Source: FEN-727 sp036508635
Lineage (GTDB): Bacteria; Actinomycetota; Geothermincolia; Fen-727; Anoxymicrobiaceae
DNA: 11,984 nucleotides
Assembly (NCBI GenBank): GCA_036508635.1
Contig: DATCGY010000192.1
Coordinates: forward strand, 1 to 11,984
Direction of reading: 5' to 3'
Made by a program: the position numbers and the translations under genes. The notes under the pieces are model-generated. The model was not told the DNA's origin, ran no database searches, and saw only the letters and a program-made list of their open reading frames with translations. This document shows, piece by piece, positions 1 to 6,980 of the stretch. The first letter of the stretch is position 1, and every line of letters begins with the position of its first letter.

Positions 1-38
1 ACTTTTATTCAGATACCGGCATGCTCCATATGCCTGTC

Positions 39-386
39 TTACTTTTGTTTTACCCAGGTGGCGCCGTCCTGGGTGACGAGGTTACCGTTGTCGATGGTGA
101 AGGTGATGCTCTGGTCCGTCTGGTTGGGATCGTACACTTTGACAGTTCCGCTCTGGACCTTGTAAGCCGCGGCAAGGGTCTGCGTCTGCTTGTCAACAGT
201 AACGATCAGGGTCGCGACCCCTTTCTTCTCGAGCTTCAAGATCCTGCCGTCGGTGCTCTTGTAAGTACCCTGGACCGACTGGCCACCTGAGAGCAGCACA
301 GCGATGGTCGTGGCGATGCTGCCCAGCACGAGCGCCAGGACGAGGAAGAGGGCGATCATCTTTATCAATCTGTTACGTTTTAGCAA
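39..386 (-). CDS. Small membrane-anchored hypothetical protein (115 aa)
   Basis: I do not recognise this family. The start is a TTG at 386, chosen because AAGGAAG lies just upstream at a suitable distance; the first ATG lies inside the hydrophobic segment's border (residue 10). The protein has a basic N-terminus (LKRNRLIK), one hydrophobic segment at about residues 10-33, then about 80 polar, beta-rich residues. These begin GTYKSTDGRILKLEKKG and end DGATWVKQK. The alternation of short strands and the pattern GxY...G...L.L...G resembles small lipocalin-like extracytoplasmic domains, but that is only a resemblance. There is no lipobox cysteine, so the segment is either an uncleaved anchor or a signal peptide. 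The exported domain would sit outside the membrane. The gene is divergent from the glycoside hydrolase gene and ends close to the window edge; no function can be assigned. Confidence 0.75.
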   Translation of the reverse strand: MLKRNRLIKMIALFLVLALVLGSIATTIAVLLSGGQSVQGTYKSTDGRILKLEKKGVATLIVTVDKQTQTLAAAYKVQSGTVKVYDPNQTDQSITFTIDNGNLVTQDGATWVKQK

Positions 387-565
387 GGCGACTTCCTTAT
401 CGGTTTGTCGGGGCGCGCCACGGCAAAAGACCCGGGTCCGTCTACCAGGCTCGTGCTGCCGCCGGCGCTAGTTTCCCGCCTTCGAATCGACAAATGAATA
501 ATAACATTCGTGATATGCTTTTGTACCGCGTCATGCTTTGCTATGGAGCGCACCGGAGGTAGGAG
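387..565. other. Divergent intergenic region
   Basis: These 179 bases separate the small membrane protein (minus) from the GH3 gene (plus) and must hold both promoters. A perfect 10-base palindrome, GACCCGGGTC, lies at 429-438 and is a possible operator or cruciform. An AT-rich patch at 491-520 contains a weak plus-strand promoter candidate: TCGACA at 487-492, an 18-base spacer and TGATAT at 511-516. The matches are poor, so I do not call a promoter. The GH3 ribosome binding site GGAGG is at 555-559. Confidence 0.4.
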
Positions 566-2653
566 ATGGAAGGCAGGCAGCCCCAGCGGGATGACCAGGT
601 CACCTTCGCTGACCTTTTAGCGACCGACGACCTCATCGAGCGCGAGCGCCTTATCGCGGGGCTCGTGGCCAGGATGTCGCTCAAGGAAAAGATCGAGGAG
701 ATGACGGGCAACTCCGGCTGGCCCAAGCTCGCCGTTATGGCCGTGCGTTACGGGCTCTGGACGTTCGACTCCGGCAAGGTTGCGCGTCTCGGTATTCCCG
801 CCCTTCGATTCACCGACGGCCCGCGAGGTGTATGCCTCAACCACTCGACGTGTTTCCCGGTAACGATAGCACGCGGGGCCACCTGGGACGCGGACCTCAG
901 CAGGCGGGTGGGCTCGGCCGTGGGATATGAGGCCAGGGCCCAGGGTGCTAACTTCTACGGCGGCGTGTGCATCAACGTGCTACGGCACCCGGGCTGGGGG
1001 CGAGCCCAGGAGACTTTCGGGGAAGACCCGTTTCACCTCGGGGTGCTGGGGGTCGCATTGGTCGAAGGGGCACAGCAGCACCTCATGGCTTGCGCCAAGC
1101 ACTTCGCGTGCAACAGCATCGAGGAGGCGCGATTCTTCGTCGACGTCAAGGTCGACGAACGCACCTTGCGGGAAGTTTACCTCCCCCACTTCAAGAAATG
1201 CGTCGACGCGGGTGTCGCATCCATCATGAGCGCCTACAACAAGGTCAACGGCACTTACTGCGGGCATAACGAGCGCCTGCTGAAAGACATGCTCAAGAAC
1301 GAATGGGGCTTTGACGGCCTGGTAATGTCCGACTTCGTCTGGGGCGTGAGGGACGGCGTCGCCGCGGCGAAAGGCGGCATGGATATCGAGATGCCCAAAC
1401 GCTGGCGTTTCGGGCGTAAATTCAAGAAGTCCGTCAAGCGTGGTGACGTTCCCGAGAAGCTGCTGGATGAGTCGGTGACCCGCATCCTTCGACAGAAGGC
1501 GCGGTTCGCCGGCGTGGGCTCGCCCTCCGATTACGACCGCGGTCGCGTCGCCGGCCGCGAGCATACCGAGCTCGCTCTCGAGGTGGCTCGGAAGAGTATC
1601 GTTCTTCTCAAGAACGAGGGGGGGGCGCTTCCGCTCGATCGCGAGGAGCTCAAGAGTATCGCGGTCATCGGTCTCCTGGGCGCCCTGCCGAATATCGGGG
1701 ACAAGGGCAGCAGCCGGGTGAGTCCCCCATACGTCATCACTGCCCTGCAGGGACTGAGGAACAAGGCGGGCGCGGTCGATGTCCTGTACGACAACGCAAA
1801 GGACATGTCCACGGCCCTTCCCAAGGCGGCCAGAGCTGATGCGGCAATTGTTATAGCCGGTCTCAACTACAAGCAGGAGGGCGAGTTCCTCTCCTCCATC
1901 GCGAGAGTCGGGGGTGACCGCGAGGATCTGTCATTGCCTGACGCGCAGGTAGAGATGATAAAAGCGGTCGCCGGCGTCAACGACCGGTGTGTCGTGGTTC
2001 TGGAGGGAGGCTCGGCCGTCACCCTGGGCGAATGGATCGACTACGTCCAGGCGGTTGTCATGCTGTGGTACCCGGGAATGGAAGGCGGGCACGCCATTGC
2101 GGAGGTCCTCTATGGCGATATCAACCCGAGCGGCAAGCTGCCGTTTACATGGCCCAGGTCGGTCGACCAGTTGCCGTTCTTCGATAAAAAGGCAAAGAGC
2201 ATAGAGTACGGGTATTTCCATGGATACAGGCATTTCGAGCGCGAGGGGCTCGATCCACAGTTCCCGTTCGGCTTCGGGCTGAGCTATACCACGTTTGAAT
2301 ACGGGCCCGTCAGCGTCAATAAGGGCGGCATCGTCAAAGACGGTTCGGTAACGGTCTCGAGCTCAGTGACCAACACCGGGACACTACCCGGTGAAGAGGT
2401 CGTGCAACTCTACATCGGTTATCCGCACTCCTCCGTGGTAAGGCCCGTCAAGGAGCTCAAGGGGTTTGCCAGGGTAAGTCTCTACCCGCAAGAGACAAAG
2501 ACAGTCTCGCTCAAGGTCGATGCGGCGGACCTGGCATACTTTGAAACGGAAAAGGGTGAGTGGATAATCGAAGAGATGGAATACCTCGCACAGGTCGGTC
2601 CCTCGTCCGGCGACGCGGGCCTTCAGAGGGGCGCAAGCTTCAAGGTAGAGTAA
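566..2653 (+). CDS. Glycoside hydrolase family 3, beta-glucosidase-like
   Basis: This is a retaining exo-acting glycosidase that removes terminal beta-linked sugars; the exact sugar cannot be read from sequence. The architecture is the classical three-part GH3 layout: N-terminal TIM-barrel domain (about 30-320), alpha/beta sandwich domain (about 335-575) and a C-terminal fibronectin type III-like domain (about 590-693). Seen motifs include FTDGPRG (82-88), HPGWGR (141-146), FGEDP (151-155), the substrate-binding KHF (178-180), and VMSDF with Asp256 as the expected nucleophile. The family more often has SDW, so SDF is a mild variant. The acid/base Glu is probably in the QEGEF segment (437-441), ahead of GGDREDLSLP. 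PFGFGLSYTTF (568-578) closes the sandwich domain. There is no signal peptide, so it is likely cytoplasmic and acts on imported oligosaccharides or glycosides. ATG 566 follows GGAGG at a 6-base spacing. At 695 aa it is full length for the family. Confidence 0.93.
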   Translation: MEGRQPQRDDQVTFADLLATDDLIERERLIAGLVARMSLKEKIEEMTGNSGWPKLAVMAVRYGLWTFDSGKVARLGIPALRFTDGPRGVCLNHSTCFPVTIARGATWDADLSRRVGSAVGYEARAQGANFYGGVCINVLRHPGWGRAQETFGEDPFHLGVLGVALVEGAQQHLMACAKHFACNSIEEARFFVDVKVDERTLREVYLPHFKKCVDAGVASIMSAYNKVNGTYCGHNERLLKDMLKNEWGFDGLVMSDFVWGVRDGVAAAKGGMDIEMPKRWRFGRKFKKSVKRGDVPEKLLDESVTRILRQKARFAGVGSPSDYDRGRVAGREHTELALEVARKSIVLLKNEGGALPLDREELKSIAVIGLLGALPNIGDKGSSRVSPPYVITALQGLRNKAGAVDVLYDNAKDMSTALPKAARADAAIVIAGLNYKQEGEFLSSIARVGGDREDLSLPDAQVEMIKAVAGVNDRCVVVLEGGSAVTLGEWIDYVQAVVMLWYPGMEGGHAIAEVLYGDINPSGKLPFTWPRSVDQLPFFDKKAKSIEYGYFHGYRHFEREGLDPQFPFGFGLSYTTFEYGPVSVNKGGIVKDGSVTVSSSVTNTGTLPGEEVVQLYIGYPHSSVVRPVKELKGFARVSLYPQETKTVSLKVDAADLAYFETEKGEWIIEEMEYLAQVGPSSGDAGLQRGASFKVE

Positions 2654-2665
2654 CGCGTCGCGTCT

Positions 2666-2680
2666 AAAAGACCTTCGGTC
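2666..2680 (-). terminator. Weak terminator candidate between convergent genes
   Basis: On the minus strand the amidase stop codon runs into GACC-GAA-GGTC followed by TTTT, a 4-bp hairpin with a short U-run. The stem overlaps the TGA stop. It is short for an efficient intrinsic terminator. The GH3 gene converges on the same 25-base gap and shows no separate terminator. Confidence 0.3.
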
Positions 2681-3905
2681 AGTTCTTGAAGTACTGGACT
2701 ATCCCGTCACACAGCCCCTTTGCTACTTTCCAGCGGTACTGCTCCTCCGCCAGCAGGCTGTCATCCCTTGGGCTGCTGAGATATCCCACCTCTACCTGTA
2801 CGGCAGGGACCTTCGACCAGCCGAAGATGGGCATATCCTGCCGGGAAAGGACTCCGAGGTCCTCCACGCCACACGCTTTCACGACCTGCGCCTGAATGAA
2901 AAGCGCGGCGCCCTTGCTTTTCTCGTATATCGGGACTGCATACCCTTCCCTGGCGGGATAGAGGGTGTCGACACCCTTCATCATCTGGTCGTTCGAGCTG
3001 TTGCAGTGGATGCTGAGCAGCAGGTCTGAGGAAGCATTGTTCGCCACTTCCGCGCGCATGACGTTGGTCAGGTCGACGGTGCTGTTCTGGCGAGTCATCA
3101 CCACCTTGACGCCTTCCTTTTCGAGCAGGCTCTTGACCTTGACCGCGATATCGAGATCCACGAGGTACTCGGCGTTTCCTGTGATTACCCCCTTCACGTC
3201 CTTTTCCGGGGCCACGCGCTTGGTCATGCCGGGGTCGGACCACTCCGACTTAGCCATGATGGCCTGGCTTCCAGGATCGACCGTAACTGTCTTCCCCGAG
3301 AGCGGCCCGGCTTCCACCTGGCCCTGGCCGGGCTGAGCGTTCGATTGGTGGGTAACCTGGGATGTCCCTTCGCCCCGGTCCGGCGACGGCCCCTTGCTTA
3401 CCGTCAGGGAGATGCCAGCGCCTTTCCTGACTGTCTTGCCGACCGAAGGTTGCTGGGCAAGGATCACACCGTCCGCATGGTCGTCCGAGTACGCCCAGCC
3501 GGAGACCACCGGCGCGAAGCCGCGCCACCGCGCGTCCTGCATTGCCGTTACGAGGTTCTTGCCCACCAGTTTTGGGACCCGCGCGCTCGTTGAAGGCCAT
3601 AGGAAGGCCACCAGAGACACTGCCGTGCCAAGCACGAGCAACACTACGAGCGCCTCGAGTAAAGGTTTGATCGAGATCTGCTTTCGCGGTGCAACGATCA
3701 CTCCACCAGGCTTGTACGAGGCCACCTCTTCTGCAGGTAGGTCGAAGAAATCACCGCTCCCGGCGTGCTCCTCGCCTGGAGTCGGGCCTGCCTCGCCCCC
3801 GTAGCTCGCCGGCACTTCCTCTCGCGGGATCAGAGGGGAGTCTGATTCTGTTTCCCTGTCCTTCTTCTTGCGCAATTGCGTCTGACCCGTCCCAATGATC
3901 GGCAA
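2679..3905 (-). CDS. Membrane-anchored PASTA / amidase_3-like cell-wall protein, zinc ligand altered
   Basis: Domain order: cytoplasmic, charged N-terminal region (1-80); one membrane segment (about 83-103, LLEALVVLLVLGTAVSLVAF); one PASTA domain (about 108-171, ending GISLTVSKGPSP); a polar linker; then an N-acetylmuramoyl-L-alanine amidase-like domain (about 204-406). Proteins of this type cleave the MurNAc-L-Ala bond in peptidoglycan, and PASTA domains bind peptidoglycan or muropeptides. The amidase motifs are recognisable: VTVDPG (207-212), NAEY with Glu246, MTR (270-272), LSIHCN with His300, and VEVGYLSS with Glu372. The family expects DPGH or DPGHQ here, with His as first zinc ligand; this protein has DPGSQ (Ser213). 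It may therefore be inactive or a regulator or binder of peptidoglycan. The start is TTG 3905, the only canonical start after the upstream in-frame stop except for internal ones. Its only SD-like sequence is about 14 bases away, so the start is uncertain. It is divergent from the propeller gene. Confidence 0.85.
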   Translation of the reverse strand: MPIIGTGQTQLRKKKDRETESDSPLIPREEVPASYGGEAGPTPGEEHAGSGDFFDLPAEEVASYKPGGVIVAPRKQISIKPLLEALVVLLVLGTAVSLVAFLWPSTSARVPKLVGKNLVTAMQDARWRGFAPVVSGWAYSDDHADGVILAQQPSVGKTVRKGAGISLTVSKGPSPDRGEGTSQVTHQSNAQPGQGQVEAGPLSGKTVTVDPGSQAIMAKSEWSDPGMTKRVAPEKDVKGVITGNAEYLVDLDIAVKVKSLLEKEGVKVVMTRQNSTVDLTNVMRAEVANNASSDLLLSIHCNSSNDQMMKGVDTLYPAREGYAVPIYEKSKGAALFIQAQVVKACGVEDLGVLSRQDMPIFGWSKVPAVQVEVGYLSSPRDDSLLAEEQYRWKVAKGLCDGIVQYFKN

Positions 3906-3993
3906 TGCGGACTGATGCAGCCCTTCTTAATATTCGGCGGGCGCGGCCCGACCTACATCTCGGACGTTCCAACGACCGCCTGCGTTTCGAGTG

Positions 3994-4002
3994 TGCTAGA
4001 AT
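3994..4002 (+). promoter_or_regulatory. Extended -10 promoter candidate for the propeller gene
   Basis: TGCTAGAAT matches the extended -10 consensus TGnTATAAT with one mismatch. No good -35 is seen 16-18 bases upstream, which is common for extended -10 promoters. It lies about 16 bases before a GGAG ribosome binding site, a sensible distance for the plus-strand gene that follows. Confidence 0.45.
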
Positions 4003-4017
4003 TCAGGGCGTCCTGAC

Positions 4018-4033
4018 GGAGCCTTTGGGGGTG
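4018..4033 (+). promoter_or_regulatory. Ribosome binding site and GTG start in a shifted frame
   Basis: GGAG (4018-4021), a 9-base spacer and GTG (4031-4033) form the only good translation start upstream of the propeller gene. The GTG reads into a basic, signal-peptide-like N-region (QRDRTRSTPSPR) but sits in the wrong frame for the rest of the gene. One extra base between 4031 and 4083 would explain this. The stretch 4061-4079 holds a perfect palindrome AGCCCGCGGGCT and a repeated CCCGCGG, a plausible place for a base-calling or replication slip. Confidence 0.5.
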
Positions 4034-4082
4034 CAAAGAGATAGAACCCGATCGACTCCAAGCCCGCGGGCTCCCGCGGCTC

Positions 4083-5144
4083 TTGGTACTTATTATAACC
4101 TTGGCTCTTGCGTTGTCGTCATTTCCCGGCGGGGTTGCGTCCGGGGCGGGGAACCACGCCGCGGACATGGCGCCGGGCGAAAACGATTTCGCCTGGGTGG
4201 TTCAGTACCGGACAACCGGCGCAATAAGCGCTATGACCGCCTTGAGCCCGACGAGGGCCTGGGTGGCGTCCGGCACCGAGATATATCTCTTCAAAGGCTC
4301 CAACTGGAGGCGGCAATTCACCGTGGCGGGAACGTCGACAAAGGTCACCTCGCTGTCGGCATTCGATCCCACGCACGCATGGGCGACCGGCACGGCCGCG
4401 TCGGGGGCATCGACCAACGTATATTTCTTCAACGGAGCGGCATGGGGCAAGCCAAAGCAACTACCGCTCGAGGCGGGCGGCATTGCGGCACTGGGCCGCG
4501 GGCGAGCACTGGTCGCAGGCCGCATGGCGGACGGCAGCGGCCAGTCTCAGGGAGTGGTTTTCTATTTCAACGGTACAACCTGGGCGAAACAGCTCGCCGC
4601 CCCGGAGGCGCTTACGGCGATATCGGCGGCCGACGCGGATAAGGCATGGGCCGTCGGCAAAGCCGGTGGTATCTACTTCTTCAATGGAAAGACCTGGATC
4701 CACCAGTTCGATACTCATTGCGAGCTGACTTGCGTCTCGGCGACCGGTGGGTCTCAGGCGATGGCCGGGGGGGTGACCGGCCGTGGTGGAAAGACCGACA
4801 ACGTCGTCTACGCTTTCGATGGCGCGAAGTGGAGCAAGGCAGGCGATCTCGGAGGCCTGGTCGAAGTTGAAGCGGCAAGCGACGGCTCCGCCGGCGCGCA
4901 ACCACGCATCACTTCGGTCGCAACGGTCGACAGCCATCATTCCTGGGCCGCCTGTGAGGGCCTTTATTCGTACAACGGCACTTTCTGGATGATCCAGGTC
5001 AACACGCCAAGGGAGTTCCGTCCCACCTCCGTCGCCAGTGCCGATCAGTACGATGTATGGGCCGGGGACTCGCAGGGAACGATATACACAAGGGTCAACG
5101 TATCCGGCATCCGCTGGCTATTTCCGAGCGAGATACTCCGCTGA
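4083..5144 (+). CDS. Secreted beta-propeller-like protein, probably with a disturbed 5' end
   Basis: The open frame begins at TTG 4083 with a hydrophobic stretch (LIITLALALSSF) and a likely signal-peptidase site near residue 20 (GVAS/GA). The mature part contains repeated units of about 40-50 residues. Each pairs an ATALS/AWA-type strand with a YFFNGxxW-type strand: IYLFKGSNW, VYFFNGAAW, VFYFNGTTW, IYFFNGKTW, VYAFDGAKW, LYSYNGTFW. This gives six clear repeats plus a final one, fitting a six- or seven-bladed propeller of the kind seen in secreted binding proteins. No catalytic motif, LPXTG or C-terminal anchor is seen, so it is predicted to be exported and soluble; its ligand is unknown. TTG 4083 has no ribosome binding site and no basic N-region. 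A GTG at 4031 with a good site is one base out of frame, so the true protein probably starts there. The gene converges on the adenine deaminase gene. Confidence 0.75.
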   Translation: MVLIITLALALSSFPGGVASGAGNHAADMAPGENDFAWVVQYRTTGAISAMTALSPTRAWVASGTEIYLFKGSNWRRQFTVAGTSTKVTSLSAFDPTHAWATGTAASGASTNVYFFNGAAWGKPKQLPLEAGGIAALGRGRALVAGRMADGSGQSQGVVFYFNGTTWAKQLAAPEALTAISAADADKAWAVGKAGGIYFFNGKTWIHQFDTHCELTCVSATGGSQAMAGGVTGRGGKTDNVVYAFDGAKWSKAGDLGGLVEVEAASDGSAGAQPRITSVATVDSHHSWAACEGLYSYNGTFWMIQVNTPREFRPTSVASADQYDVWAGDSQGTIYTRVNVSGIRWLFPSEILR

Positions 5145-5213
5145 ATCGCCTGCCACAGGGTTCGACCACCTCTATCGGCCGACATGCCCGCGAGGCGGAT
5201 TCAACCGCGGCCA

Positions 5214-6923
5214 TCAGTCGTCAAACGCACCGATTATCTCGAACCGGCCGACATCGACGAGCCCCCGGTCCGTGAGCTTGAGCTCCGGTATGACAGGCAA
5301 GGCGAGGAAGCTCATTGTCATGAACGGGTCTTCCAGCGAGCAACCGAGCTCGGCGGCCGCCTTGTTGAGGCCGTCGACCTGAGAAGCGACGGCGTCAGCC
5401 GGCAGCGATGACATCAAACCCCCTATCGGCAGGGGATTCTCCGCGGCGACTTTGCCGCCGGCGACAACAACCTGTCCCCCACCCATGGCCGTAACCCTCG
5501 CTACCGCCGCCGCCATGTCGGCGTCAGTGCACCCCACGACGACTATATTGTGAGAATCGTGCGCGACGCTCGAGGCCAGCGCTCCCGACTTGAGCCCGAA
5601 CCCCCGCACAAACGCAAGCCCCACGTTTCCTGTGCCGGCGTGACGCTCCACGACAGCCATCTTGAGGGTGTCGGACGCGGGGTCGCTCACGGCGGCCCCG
5701 TCCCGAACGGGAACCTCGGCGCTGAGTGCTTCTGTGACGATCTGGTCCTGGACTATCCCGATCACCCGCGCCCTGGCACCATCCGAGGCCGGCATCACGA
5801 GGCGTTCGGCGCTGAAGCCGGCCACGTTGAAACTCGAACCCACTTCAGGGCTGACCCCGAGATCCCTGATGACCCTGCCCTGTTTTGCGACGATCTGTCC
5901 GGCTTTGAAGACCAGCATCGCTTCAAACGATTCGAGGTCGTCGAAGGCGACCATGTCCGCCACGAACCCGGGAGCGATCGCCCCATATTCGGCCAGCCCG
6001 AACCGTTCCGCCGTGTTTATCGTGGCCATCTGCAGCGCGGTGACAGGCGGAATGCCGGTCTCCACCACCATCCTGAGCATCGAGTCTATATGGCCTCTCG
6101 ATAGCAGGTCACCCGGGTGCCGGTCATCTACGCAAAGGCAGCACCGGCGGCTGTTCGACGGGTTCATGGCCTCGAGCAGATCGAGGAGGTTTCGGGCGCC
6201 CGTCCCTTCCCTCATGAAGACATACATCCCTTTGGCGAGCTTCTCCGCGGCTTCCGCGGCGCTTGTGCACTCGTGATCGGAGTTTGCCCCCGCCGCGATA
6301 TAGGCCGCGAGGTCAAGACCGCTCAGACCTGGCGCGTGCCCGTCGACCGGCATGCCCTTGAAAAGCTCGAGCTTGGCAAGCACGTCCGGCGCGCCGGCGA
6401 TCGTCCCGGGGAAGTTCATGAGCTCACCCATACCGATGGCCCACGGCTCATCTAGAAGGGGCTCGAGGTCGCCCGCGGAGAGAACGGCTCCGGACGTCTC
6501 GAGCGGGGTTGCCGGCACGCAGGAAGGCAGCATGACCAGGATATCCAGCGGCGACTCCTTGGCGGAGTCAACCATGAACCTTATCCCGGCGACACCCATG
6601 ACGTTGGCTATCTCGTGGCAATCTGTCACGACGAGGGTGGTCCCGCGCGGTACAACCGCGGCGGCAAACTGGGGAACAGTCAGCATCGAGCTCTCTATGT
6701 GCACGTGAGCGTCGATTAGACCGGGCGCGAGGTACCTGCCGCCCAGATCGACGATAATGGCGCCGCTGTAGCCTTTGTCGATGCCCACGACCGTTCCACC
6801 CGAAACGGCAACTTCGGCCTGGCTTACATCGCCCGAGAGCACGTTGACCAACTGGCAGTTCTTGATCACGAGGTCGACCTGTTTCTCTCCCCGGGCCATC
6901 ACGATCATATGAGCGAGGTCCAT
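5214..6923 (-). CDS. ade: Adenine deaminase (EC 3.5.4.2)
   Basis: Converts adenine to hypoxanthine and ammonia in purine salvage, in the cytoplasm, with a metal centre in an amidohydrolase fold. The sequence shows the family's characteristic segments in order: GLIDAHVHIESSML (68-81) with the metal-binding HVH, TDCHEIANVMG (100-110), DGHAPGLSG (194-202), NSDHE (214-218) and DDRHPGDL (266-273). The later HDSHNIVVVG segment belongs to the C-terminal domain found in this enzyme type. At 569 aa it matches the usual bacterial length of about 570-590. ATG 6923 is chosen over an in-frame GTG at 6956: the ATG is preceded by GGGAGGGA, whereas the GTG has no ribosome binding site. It is the last gene of the minus-strand operon, 57 bases after the hydrogenase-like large subunit gene, and no obvious terminator or promoter lies in that gap. 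Co-transcription is likely but not certain. Confidence 0.95.
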   Translation of the reverse strand: MDLAHMIVMARGEKQVDLVIKNCQLVNVLSGDVSQAEVAVSGGTVVGIDKGYSGAIIVDLGGRYLAPGLIDAHVHIESSMLTVPQFAAAVVPRGTTLVVTDCHEIANVMGVAGIRFMVDSAKESPLDILVMLPSCVPATPLETSGAVLSAGDLEPLLDEPWAIGMGELMNFPGTIAGAPDVLAKLELFKGMPVDGHAPGLSGLDLAAYIAAGANSDHECTSAAEAAEKLAKGMYVFMREGTGARNLLDLLEAMNPSNSRRCCLCVDDRHPGDLLSRGHIDSMLRMVVETGIPPVTALQMATINTAERFGLAEYGAIAPGFVADMVAFDDLESFEAMLVFKAGQIVAKQGRVIRDLGVSPEVGSSFNVAGFSAERLVMPASDGARARVIGIVQDQIVTEALSAEVPVRDGAAVSDPASDTLKMAVVERHAGTGNVGLAFVRGFGLKSGALASSVAHDSHNIVVVGCTDADMAAAVARVTAMGGGQVVVAGGKVAAENPLPIGGLMSSLPADAVASQVDGLNKAAAELGCSLEDPFMTMSFLALPVIPELKLTDRGLVDVGRFEIIGAFDD

Positions 6924-6980
6924 TGTCCCTCCCACCGGCACACAAGCCGTTTTCACCAGTTATTGACCGACCACAAGAGT

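Noticed and set aside
980..1564. Long antisense open frame (194 codons) inside the GH3 gene
   Set aside because: It lies wholly within a clear GH3 catalytic domain, has no recognisable domain or ribosome binding site, and is expected by chance in GC-rich DNA.
3905..4642. Plus-strand open frame of 245 codons overlapping the propeller gene
   Set aside because: Its composition is Arg/Gly-rich without motifs, and the repeats YFFNGxxW are in the other frame. Only its GTG at 4031 is of interest, as a possible shifted start.
6924..6956. GTG start for adenine deaminase 11 codons upstream
   Set aside because: No Shine-Dalgarno precedes it, whereas ATG 6923 has GGGAGGGA directly upstream and begins at the usual family N-terminus.
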